The position numbers were made by a program, and so were the translations under genes. A stretch of 5,955 nt of DNA, taken from contig CAZZEX010000171.1 in the NCBI GenBank assembly GCA_964653285.1, positions 1-5,955 of the forward strand. Direction: 5' to 3'. Position 1 is the first letter of the stretch, and the number at the start of each line of letters is the position of its first letter. Below are positions 1 through 5,186 of the stretch, piece after piece. The notes beneath the pieces were generated by a model. That model ran no database searches. It was not told the DNA's origin and saw only the letters and a list, made by a program, of their open reading frames with translations. Source of the stretch: CAZZEX01 sp964653285. Lineage in GTDB: Bacteria > Chloroflexota > Anaerolineae > B4-G1.

Positions 1-300
1 GTATACGGAAATGCTCGCAGATTTCAAATCAGAAGCCAAAACGGGAATTGCTGCTTCAAGACCAGGCATCTCGACGAGCTAAGGGCCGTCAGCAGCCTTC
101 TTGGCGGACGTTTCTGCTCTCGGCTATTCGTGACCAATGTCCACCCACCTGATGAGAAATCTGGTGGCTGGCAGGATTATCAATCTTTCCTACAGCAAGC
201 CAGGGATCGCGAAATAGTAGTGGTAACAGGTGACAGACTCACAGATATCGGCGCGATACTCAAACGAGAAGCCAAAAGACCAACGTACTGGAGAGTGTAA
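1..300 (+). CDS. Card1/Can2-like (DUF1887-type) CARF nuclease, C-terminal part only
   Basis: The frame starting at base 1 is open to TAA at 298-300, giving the last 99 residues of a protein whose start lies outside the window. Visible pieces are a CFKTR stretch near residue 20, LLGGRF near residues 34-39, LFVTN near 44-48 and a C-terminal block EIVVVTGDRLTDIGAILKR. This order (lysine strand, helix ending in LLGG, short strand, alternating strand and helix) resembles the PD-(D/E)XK nuclease domain of DUF1887 CARF proteins such as Card1 and Can2, which cut nucleic acid when cOA binds. In those proteins the lysine sits in an E-C-K-T type motif; here the acidic position reads Cys (C-F-K-T), so activity is uncertain. 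The stop codon directly abuts the next ATG, indicating a shared operon. The family call rests on pattern memory, and the N-terminal CARF domain cannot be checked here. Confidence 0.55.
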   Translation, partial: VYGNARRFQIRSQNGNCCFKTRHLDELRAVSSLLGGRFCSRLFVTNVHPPDEKSGGWQDYQSFLQQARDREIVVVTGDRLTDIGAILKREAKRPTYWRV

Positions 301-699
301 ATGATCCTCCTCAACTTCTCCCACCCCCTCACTCCCGACCACTGGCAGCACATCGAGGCCCTCACCGGTCAGCAGGTGGAACGGGTCATCGAGGTACAGA
401 GCCAGATTGACACCCAACAGCCGCTCGTGCCCCAGGTGATGGCCATTGCCGACGCCTGTGGCCTCTCGCCCACCGACTGGCAGACCCTACCCTTGCTCAT
501 CAACCTGCCCGCCCTCAACTTCATCGCCGCCGCGCTGCTGGCCGAACTCCACGGGCGCTGCGGCTACTTCCCCACCGTGCTGCGGCTGCGCCCTGTCCCT
601 GGCTCCACCCCGCCCCGCTTCGAGGTGGCTGAACTGGTGAACCTGCAGGCCGTGCGCGACGCAGCCCGCCAGAGAAGGAGCAATGAAACGACGCGCTGA
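301..699 (+). CDS. csx15: Csx15-like CRISPR accessory protein (predicted cOA-binding or ring-nuclease family)
   Basis: A 132-residue soluble protein. The start is the ATG immediately after the upstream TAA, with GGAGAG about 6-9 bases before it. It opens with ILLNFSHPLT, followed by a helix containing IEALTGQ, a strand VERVIEV, a central hydrophobic stretch LLINLPALNFIAAALLAEL (about residues 65-83) and a basic tail. The NFSHPLT opening and the LPALNFIAAALLAELHGR core match my memory of Csx15, a small type III accessory family predicted by comparative genomics to act on cyclic oligoadenylates, either as ring nuclease or as binder. No catalytic residue can be pointed to with certainty. It sits between two CARF-type proteins and overlaps the next gene by 17 bases, which fits a role in tuning cOA signalling. 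The function is inference; the family call is moderately firm. Confidence 0.7.
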   Translation: MILLNFSHPLTPDHWQHIEALTGQQVERVIEVQSQIDTQQPLVPQVMAIADACGLSPTDWQTLPLLINLPALNFIAAALLAELHGRCGYFPTVLRLRPVPGSTPPRFEVAELVNLQAVRDAARQRRSNETTR

Positions 700-1432
700 A
701 TTCCTGGACGTCCTCCTGCGCGGCGCTGGCCCCTCGCCAGAACTGCTGGGCGCTTTCGCGCTGGGGCTGCTGGTGGTGGGCCTCCTGGGCGACCTGACCT
801 ATGACCTGCTGACCGCGCCAGCGGACAACCTGCCCGTCGTCTGGCGTCCGGCGGCGGCGGCCCTGATCCTCACTGGCCTGGCCTACCTGCTCTACCGGCG
901 CGACCGGCGGCGAGGGCGGGCAGTGCAGGCGGTGGTGGACGAGAGCCGGCTGGCCCCGTCCCATCCCGGCCTGATCTGGCTGTTTGGCCCGGGACGATTT
1001 GACCACCTGCTGTTTGCGCTGGAGCACCACCAAAATGGCGGCGGCGCGACTCACTGCTGGCTGGTGATGCAGGACAGCGAGCCAGTGCGAGAGACGCTCA
1101 ATCAACTCTCCCAGCAGTTGCTGGAGCAGGGGGCCATGACCCACCTGCACCCGGTCTACATCCAACAGTTGGATGTACAGGCAGCCTATCAGGCGGTGCA
1201 GGCGGTCTTCGAGCGGGAGGCGGCCGAAGAGGGGCTGCAACCCGAGCAAGTCATCGCCGACATCACCGGCGGCACCAAGCCGCTGACCGCCGGGATGGTG
1301 CTGGCCGCTCTAACCACTGGTGGCGACCTGGAATATGTGGAGAGCAAGCGCGACGCCGAGGGTCAGGTTATATCGGGCACCCAGCAAGTTGTGTTGATGG
1401 ATACGACATTCTACGTCGCGAGAGGGGAGTGA
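683..1432 (+). CDS. Membrane-anchored CARF-domain protein with two N-terminal transmembrane helices
   Basis: A 249-residue protein; GAAGGAG lies just upstream of the ATG. Residues about 21-43 (rich in L, G, A, V) and 55-71 (AAAALILTGLAYLLY) form two membrane helices. Both the N-terminus (MKRR) and the segment after helix 2 (RRDRRRGR, about 72-79) are strongly basic, so by the positive-inside rule both ends should face the cytoplasm. Residues about 94-245 look like a CARF domain, with a first strand GLIWLFGPG and the diagnostic loop DITGGTKPLTAGM at 193-205, a ligand-binding motif seen in Csx1, Csm6 and Card1-type CARF proteins. No HEPN RxxxxH motif or nuclease domain follows, so the membrane part is the only candidate effector. 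It resembles in concept Cam1, a CARF protein that acts on the membrane, but has two helices rather than one. Its stop overlaps the GTG at 1429, implying co-transcription with cas6. Confidence 0.75.
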   Translation: MKRRAEFLDVLLRGAGPSPELLGAFALGLLVVGLLGDLTYDLLTAPADNLPVVWRPAAAALILTGLAYLLYRRDRRRGRAVQAVVDESRLAPSHPGLIWLFGPGRFDHLLFALEHHQNGGGATHCWLVMQDSEPVRETLNQLSQQLLEQGAMTHLHPVYIQQLDVQAAYQAVQAVFEREAAEEGLQPEQVIADITGGTKPLTAGMVLAALTTGGDLEYVESKRDAEGQVISGTQQVVLMDTTFYVARGE

Positions 1433-1434
1433 AC

Positions 1435-2364
1435 ATGCTCCTTGCAACAGTGATCACCCTGGCCCCGGTCGAACCTGCCTCCGTCCCGGCCGCGCTGGGC
1501 CGCGCCGTCCACGCCTGGCTCCTCGACCGCATTGAGGGGGCAGACGCTTCCCTGGCCCGTCGCCTGCACGAGGGGGAAGGGCCGCGTCCTTTCACCGCGT
1601 CCAACCTCTGGGGGACCGGACGGGCGCGCGAAGGCAAGGTCACGCTTGACCCGGAGCGGCCCTGCTGGGTGCGGCTCACCGGCCTGACCGAAGAGGTCAG
1701 CGGGGCCATCGAGCGCGCACTGCCAGCCGAGGGAGAGCACATGACGTTGGTCGGAGTCCTCCTCCGCGTGACCGGGATCGCCACCGAGGCCGGCCAGCAC
1801 CCGTGGGCCGGCCGCGCCGACTACGCCGACCTGGTGCAGCGGTACACCCTGACCCCCGGCCAACGTCCGCGAGGGGTCACGCTGCGCTTCGCCTCCCCCA
1901 CCCTCTTCCGCTCCGGGGGGCGCGACCTGCCGCTGCCGCTGCCCGCCTCCGTCTTTGGGGGCTACTTGCGCAAATGGAACGGATTCTCCCCCCTGGCGCT
2001 GCCTGAGGAGGCCAGGCGGTACGCAGAGGAGTGCGTTGCGCTGGGCCGGTTCAAACTGCGCAGCCACCTGGTCTCCTTCGAGCAGGGGAGCAAAGGGGCG
2101 CACGTCGGCTTCACCGGCCAGACGCGCTTCCGCTTCCTGGTGGGCGACGCCTACTGGACGCGGGTGATGCTCCTCCTGGCGGGTTATGCCTTCTGGGCCG
2201 GGACGGGGTACCGCACCACCGTAGGGTTCGGACAAACGCAGGCGGTGCGGAGAGCGGGACCGGCTGGCGCAGGCCGCCGGGGTCCGCCGGAGGCTCAACC
2301 CTCCGGCTCAAAAGCAAAGCCCCTTCGGGGCTGGGGGAGGAGCCCGCAGGGCTTCGCTGACTGA
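1435..2364 (+). CDS. cas6: Cas6 CRISPR pre-crRNA endoribonuclease with an unusual C-terminal tail
   Basis: Cas6 cuts CRISPR transcripts within each repeat. I chose ATG at 1435 because AGGGGAG (1422-1428) sits about 6 bases upstream and the resulting start MLLATVITLAPVEP matches Cas6 N-termini; a GTG at 1429 overlapping the previous stop would add two residues. GRAVHAWLLDRI (about 22-33) contains the His of the conserved Cas6 helix, a plausible catalytic residue (H26). The C-terminal half has SPTLFRSGGRDLPLPLP (154-170), VFGGYLRKWNGFSP (173-186) and the glycine-rich loop GTGYRTTVGFGQ (256-267), as in Cas6 of the PF10040 type. That loop normally lies near the protein end. Here about 40 more residues rich in Gly, Arg and Pro follow, encoded by tandem hairpin DNA (2287-2364), so the tail is probably a read-in from a repeat element. 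The next gene begins 110 bases downstream. Confidence 0.88.
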   Translation: MLLATVITLAPVEPASVPAALGRAVHAWLLDRIEGADASLARRLHEGEGPRPFTASNLWGTGRAREGKVTLDPERPCWVRLTGLTEEVSGAIERALPAEGEHMTLVGVLLRVTGIATEAGQHPWAGRADYADLVQRYTLTPGQRPRGVTLRFASPTLFRSGGRDLPLPLPASVFGGYLRKWNGFSPLALPEEARRYAEECVALGRFKLRSHLVSFEQGSKGAHVGFTGQTRFRFLVGDAYWTRVMLLLAGYAFWAGTGYRTTVGFGQTQAVRRAGPAGAGRRGPPEAQPSGSKAKPLRGWGRSPQGFAD

Positions 2365-2412
2365 GCCCGGTGGCTTACCGCCGGACGGGGCCGGCCGGCG
2401 CGGGCCGCCGGG
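2255..2412. repeat. Pair of 27-bp direct repeats bracketing the hairpin cluster
   Basis: Bases 2255-2281 and 2386-2412 match at 24 of 27 positions by eye (shared core GGCCGCCGGG). All three differences are A or T in the left copy against G or C in the right. The copies lie 131 bases apart, so they are out of frame with each other, and they enclose the hairpin cluster at 2287-2386. The left copy is inside the cas6 reading frame and the right copy is in the gap before the RT gene. A local duplication or an insertion-linked duplication could explain them; very GC-rich DNA raises the chance of partial matches. Confidence 0.5.
2287..2386. repeat. Hairpin cluster, copy A of a dispersed palindromic element
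   Basis: Four hairpins follow one another: CCGGAGG/CCTCCGG (2287-2293 with 2300-2306), AGCCCC/GGGGCT around a TTC loop (2318-2332), AGCCC/GGGCT around GCA (2341-2353), and CCGGTGG/CCGCCGG around CTTA (2367-2384, one G-T pair). Bases 2322-2386 align with 3486-3548 downstream of the RT gene. Within the last 46 bases 36 are identical, and a stem position changes from T-G here to A-T in the other copy. The cluster encodes the end of the cas6 frame, including its stop at 2362-2364. It looks like a REP-type or otherwise mobile hairpin element. No T-run follows, so a simple intrinsic terminator is unlikely. Confidence 0.6.
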
Positions 2413-2474
2413 CGGGACCGAAGCACCTTAACAACCTCATACTTATCCAATCAACGTGAATGAAAGGTAGAACG

Positions 2475-3377
2475 ATGATCAAGCAAATACTGGCCTGGCA
2501 TAACCTGGAGGACGCCTGGAACGACGTCCGGGCACGCAAAGGAGCGCCCGGCGTGGACGGCGTCAGTGTCAAACGTTGGAGCCGCAAATGGGAGGAACGG
2601 CTGGTGAACCTGCGCCGGGCGGTGATGGCGAACACCTACGAGCCTGCGCCGCTGGAGCGGTACAGCGTGCCCAAGAAAAGCGGGGGCTACCGCCATCTGA
2701 CTAACCTGACCGTGACCGACAAGGTGCTACAGCGCGCGGTGCTCAACGTCCTGGACGGCGTGTTTGACCCCCTCTTCCTGCCCTGCAGTTATGGCTACCG
2801 CAAGGGACGCTCGGCGGCCGATGCGGTGGAGGCTATCTGCGCCCACCGGGATGCCGGCTTCGTCTGGGTGCTCGACGCCGACATTGACGAATGCTTCGAC
2901 AGTCTGGATCACGGGCTGCTGATGCAGTTCGTGCAAGAGGAAGTGGACGACCCCATCGTGCTGCGGCTGATCGAGGGCTGGCTGTGGGTGGGGCGGCGCG
3001 ACCCCGACGTCGCGCGTGGGATTCCGCTGGGGGCGGTCATCTCGCCACTCTTGTGCAACGTCTACCTGCACCGGCTGGATGTACCGCTGGTGAGCCTGGG
3101 ATGGCTCGTCGTGCGCTACGCCGACGATTTCGTCGTCTTGTGTCGGGCAGAGGAGGCAGCCCACGCCGCGCAGAGCGACGCAGCCGCCACGCTCGAACCC
3201 CTCAAACTGCAACTCGAACCCCAGAAGACCGGAGTGACCAGTTTCGACGCCGGGTTCGACTACCTGGGCGTGCACTTCGAGCGGGACGAGTATAGTTACC
3301 TGTGGGAAGGCAAGCGCATCACAGTAGAGGGGGACTTTCCTGATTTCCTCTTCGCCTACGGACCCGGGTATGAATAG
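2475..3377 (+). CDS. CRISPR-associated stand-alone reverse transcriptase (group II intron-like)
   Basis: A 300-residue RNA-directed DNA polymerase. ATG at 2475 is preferred over ATG 2460 because AAAGG (2463-2467) is correctly spaced before it, while 2460 has no ribosome binding site. With this numbering the motifs are KGAPGVDGVS near the N-terminus, PKKSGGYR (66-73), YGYRKGRSA (106-114), the first catalytic aspartate in LDADIDECFDSLDH (about D136), GIPLGAVISPLLCNVYL (182-198) and YADD (215-218). YLWEGKRI (275-282) lies close to the end. The catalytic triad appears intact. There is no HNH endonuclease or full maturase domain, so it is not a complete intron protein. In group II RTs the GxPQG motif usually has Gln; here it is Leu (GIPLG). 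Its place between cas6 and cas1 argues for a role in spacer acquisition, as known for RT-Cas1 proteins that can acquire spacers from RNA. That role is inferred here. Confidence 0.9.
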   Translation: MIKQILAWHNLEDAWNDVRARKGAPGVDGVSVKRWSRKWEERLVNLRRAVMANTYEPAPLERYSVPKKSGGYRHLTNLTVTDKVLQRAVLNVLDGVFDPLFLPCSYGYRKGRSAADAVEAICAHRDAGFVWVLDADIDECFDSLDHGLLMQFVQEEVDDPIVLRLIEGWLWVGRRDPDVARGIPLGAVISPLLCNVYLHRLDVPLVSLGWLVVRYADDFVVLCRAEEAAHAAQSDAAATLEPLKLQLEPQKTGVTSFDAGFDYLGVHFERDEYSYLWEGKRITVEGDFPDFLFAYGPGYE

Positions 3378-3502
3378 TCTCCCGTCTCCGGGGGCGTCGT
3401 GGGCAAGGACACCCTGTTAGAAACTGTGACTCGCTGCATGGGACGTCCCCGGGACGGGGACTTCGAGCATCAGGGTGAGCAGTTACCTTCGGGACTGAAT
3501 TT
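3378..3502 (+). other. RT-cas1 intergenic stretch with RNA-folding potential
   Basis: No gene is evident here. CACCCTG (3410-3416) is complementary to CAGGGTG (3471-3477) and encloses a second hairpin, GTCCCC/GGGGAC around a 5-base loop (3445-3461). AACTG (3422-3426) could also pair with CAGTT (3480-3484), which would cross the first stem and form a pseudoknot. The RT frame stays open past its TAG at 3375-3377 as far as 3641, but this proceeds out of frame into cas1 and shows no recognisable domain. The stretch could be a structured RNA, or remains of a larger repeat element. Confidence 0.35.
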
Positions 3503-3548
3503 AGCCCGCAGGGCTTTGCTGCTTCAGCCCGGAGGTAAACCTCCGGGC
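3486..3548. repeat. Copy B of the dispersed palindromic element, upstream of cas1
   Basis: It shares CCTTCGGG(A/G)CTG and AGCCCGCAGGGCTT with copy A at 2322-2386, followed by the same arrangement of stems. The AGCCC/GGGCT hairpin (3503-3515) is identical in both copies. The last hairpin here is stronger: GCCCGGAGG/CCTCCGGGC with loop TAAA (3527-3548). It ends 16 bases before the cas1 ATG, so when transcribed it would sit just before the cas1 ribosome binding site (AGGA at 3552-3555) and could affect its translation. Confidence 0.6.
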
Positions 3549-3564
3549 GACAGGACTAAGAACT

Positions 3565-4560
3565 ATGGCAACGCTATACGTGACCGAACAGGGCGCGCGG
3601 ATCGAGAAGGAGTACCGCCGCTTGTTGGTGACCAAGCATGACGACACGCTGCTCGCCGTGCCGCTGGGGCGGGTGAGCGAAGTGGTGCTGGTGGGGCGGG
3701 TGGGGGCGACCACGCCGGCCTTGCTGATGCTGCTGGATAGCGGTATCCCCCTCAGTTTCGTCACCCGCACGGGAAAACTGCGCGGACGGCTGACCCCACC
3801 CAGCCTGAAGAACCTGCCGCTGCGCCACGCCCAGTACGATCGCGCCCGTGACCCGGATTTCTGCCTGGCGGTGGCGCGGGCGATCGTGGACGGCAAACTG
3901 CGCAACAGCCGGGCGCTGGCCTACCGCATCCGCCGTTCCCACCCGCAGATCGCCGCTGGCTGGCTGGAGCGCATCGAACAGACCGTCGAGGCCGTGGCCC
4001 AGGCCAGGGACATGGATACGCTGCGGGGTATCGAGGGAGCGGCGGCCAAGGCTTACTTCGCGGTCCTCCGAGGGGCCCTGCGGCCAGAGATGACCTTCGA
4101 GAAGCGCACCCGGCGCCCGCCTCGCGACCCGGCCAACTCCCTCCTCAGCCTGGGCTACACCCTGCTGACGCAAAACCTGATGACGGCGTGCGAGGTGGTG
4201 AGGCTCGACCCCTACGATGGTTTCTTCCACGCCGACAAGTACGGCCGCCCGGCGCTGGCCCTGGACCTGGTGGAGGAGTTCCGGGGGCCGGTAGTCGACT
4301 CGGTGGTGCAACTGGTGATCAACAAGCGGATGGTCCGCCCCGGCGACTTCGAGGTAGGACGGGAGGGAGGCATCTACCTCTCCGACCGGGGGCTGCGCAA
4401 GTTCCTGCGCCAATACACCCGCCGGCTGAACACCGAGATCCTGCATCCCTACTACGGCCGGCGGCTGACCTACCAACGGGTGTTCGAGGTCCAGGCCCGC
4501 TTGCTGGCCAAGACCGTCCAGGGCGAACTTGACAAATACCACCCTTTTCGTGTAAGATAG
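3565..4560 (+). CDS. cas1: Cas1 CRISPR integrase
   Basis: The metal-dependent integrase that, with Cas2, inserts new spacers at the first repeat. At 331 residues it has the usual length. The N-terminal beta domain (MATLYVTEQGARIE to about residue 85) is followed by the helical catalytic domain. The metal ligands are visible as E157 in RGIEGAAAKAYF, H222 in DGFFHADKYGRP, and E237 in LALDLVEEFR; NSLLSLGYTLL (191-201) is a family hallmark. All appear intact. The ATG at 3565 follows AGGA by about ten bases; no fusion to RT or Cas6 is present, since the RT stops 187 bases upstream. It is followed after 14 bases by cas2. The sequence resembles the Cas1 of type III loci in Chloroflexota and of RT-associated systems, which is a judgement from memory. 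Confidence 0.96.
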   Translation: MATLYVTEQGARIEKEYRRLLVTKHDDTLLAVPLGRVSEVVLVGRVGATTPALLMLLDSGIPLSFVTRTGKLRGRLTPPSLKNLPLRHAQYDRARDPDFCLAVARAIVDGKLRNSRALAYRIRRSHPQIAAGWLERIEQTVEAVAQARDMDTLRGIEGAAAKAYFAVLRGALRPEMTFEKRTRRPPRDPANSLLSLGYTLLTQNLMTACEVVRLDPYDGFFHADKYGRPALALDLVEEFRGPVVDSVVQLVINKRMVRPGDFEVGREGGIYLSDRGLRKFLRQYTRRLNTEILHPYYGRRLTYQRVFEVQARLLAKTVQGELDKYHPFRVR

Positions 4561-4574
4561 GGGCCAGGAGCGAG

Positions 4575-4859
4575 GTGGGAAAACAGTTTGTCGTCGTGGT
4601 GTACGACATCAGCAGCGACCGGCGCAGGACGAAACTGCACAACACGCTGCTGGATTATGGCACGCCCGTGCAGTACAGCGTATTTGAGTGCCTGCTGGAC
4701 GAGGAGGGGCTGGCGCGGATGAAGCGAGCCATAGGAAGGGCAATCCGGCCCCGCGTTGACCGGGTGCACTACTACTATCTGTGCCAGGGCTGCCTCGAGA
4801 AAGTGGAGGTGACCTCAGGCGTCGAGGTGCTGAGCGAGGAAGAGGTGATTGTGGTATAG
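4575..4859 (+). CDS. cas2: Cas2, structural partner of Cas1
   Basis: A 94-residue ferredoxin-like protein that bridges two Cas1 dimers in the spacer-integration complex. It starts at GTG 4575 with AGGAG at 4566-4570. FVVVVYDIS (5-13) is the first strand ending at the conserved aspartate D11. It is followed by the basic helix DRRRTKLHNTLLDYG and by the strand PVQYSVFECLL typical of the family. HYYYLCQGCLEKVEV (about 65-79) forms the later strands. The length and motifs are normal. The gene lies 14 bases after cas1, and its stop is followed by the leader of the array. Confidence 0.95.
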   Translation: MGKQFVVVVYDISSDRRRTKLHNTLLDYGTPVQYSVFECLLDEEGLARMKRAIGRAIRPRVDRVHYYYLCQGCLEKVEVTSGVEVLSEEEVIVV

Positions 4860-4879
4860 GCGCTCTATCCGCTTCCGTG

Positions 4880-4925
4880 TTGCGAGCATCGGGGGGGGTA
4901 GGGCCACTTCCGGCGATGCTCGCAA
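4880..4925. repeat. Leader inverted repeat 1
   Basis: TTGCGAGCATCG (4880-4891) is the exact reverse complement of CGATGCTCGCAA (4914-4925), separated by 22 bases that include a run of G. The same arms recur 144 bases downstream. It lies 20 bases after the cas2 stop and has no T-run on the + strand, so it does not look like a plain terminator. Confidence 0.75.
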
Positions 4926-4955
4926 GCCGGCCCGTGCGGGACCTCGAAAATGAGT

Positions 4956-4975
4956 AAAAAACGGCCCCAGGGCCG
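4956..4975 (-). terminator. Candidate intrinsic terminator for minus-strand transcription
   Basis: Read on the minus strand, CGGCC-CTGG-GGCCG (4975 to 4962, extendable to six pairs) is followed directly by six T (4961 to 4956). This is the layout of an intrinsic terminator. It would stop antisense transcription coming from the array side before it enters cas2. The stem is short and the leader is full of A and G tracts, so chance is possible. Confidence 0.35.
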
Positions 4976-4988
4976 CCAACAGGGGTAA

Positions 4989-5100
4989 AAAAGGGGGAAA
5001 AAGGCCCGCCCGAGGAGGGGTCTTGCGAGCATCGGGCCGGTTTTGGAGGCTGTGGCGATGCTCGCATATTGACATAACGATCACAAAAGGGGGAAAAAGG
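4989..5100 (+). repeat. Duplicated polypurine tract in the leader
   Basis: The 16-base sequence AAAAGGGGGAAAAAGG occurs identically at 4989-5004 and 5085-5100, 96 bases apart. A related GGGGAAAA occurs at 5163-5170. No function is established. Confidence 0.6.
5024..5066. repeat. Leader inverted repeat 2
   Basis: TGCGAGCATCG (5024-5034) pairs perfectly with CGATGCTCGCA (5056-5066) across 21 bases. The arms are identical to those of inverted repeat 1, and the T before the left arm is shared too, while the loops differ. Conservation of arms but not loop suggests a palindromic protein site or a repeated hairpin. Confidence 0.75.
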
Positions 5101-5186
5101 GGCATGAAAGCCATTTTGGGGGCCATTTATTGGCCTGGAAGCGGCGATAAGAGGAAAAAAACGGGGAAAATCGAGAAAGGGGAAGG

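Larger units (their letters stand above)
4860..5186 (+). promoter_or_regulatory. CRISPR leader, non-coding and purine-rich
   Basis: These 327 bases between cas2 and the first repeat contain no credible gene. Their position, the intact repeats beginning at the cas2 side, and the degenerate repeat at the far end make this the leader, which should hold the array promoter and the integration signals. It contains two inverted repeats (4880-4925 and 5024-5066), a duplicated purine tract (4989-5004 and 5085-5100), and a purine-dominated run up to the first repeat (5149-5187). A TTGACA at 5069-5074 could be a -35 element, but no clear -10 stands at the right distance, so no promoter is called. Confidence 0.75.

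Noticed and set aside
11..19. ATGCTCGCA, matching one arm of the leader inverted repeats, inside the first gene
   Set aside because: A single 9-base half-site within coding sequence, with no partner arm nearby. A chance match in 6 kb is plausible.
521..1249. A 242-codon minus-strand open frame opposite the Csx15-like and CARF genes
   Set aside because: Low-complexity Gln, Arg and Ala-rich translation typical of a shadow frame, and both + strand genes have ribosome binding sites and family motifs.
1411..2298. A 295-codon minus-strand open frame opposite cas6
   Set aside because: The + strand frame carries clear Cas6 motifs, and the minus frame is a compositional shadow.
3378..3564. Group II intron RNA or retron msr-msd next to the RT
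   Set aside because: I could not find a domain V-like hairpin or a branching-G inverted-repeat layout. The RT lacks an endonuclease domain and sits in a cas operon, which fits a CRISPR-linked RT better.
3574..4542. A 322-codon open frame on the minus strand opposite cas1
   Set aside because: It mirrors the GC-rich codon pattern of cas1, has no recognisable motif, and cas1 on the + strand has all its catalytic residues.
4880..4925. Rho-independent terminator after cas2 on the + strand
   Set aside because: The hairpin has a 22-base loop and no following T-run, and an exact relative of it occurs again within the leader.
5069..5074. TTGACA as the -35 element of a leader promoter
   Set aside because: No -10-like hexamer stands 16-18 bases downstream, where the sequence is a G/A tract. 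The hexamer alone is too little to call a promoter.
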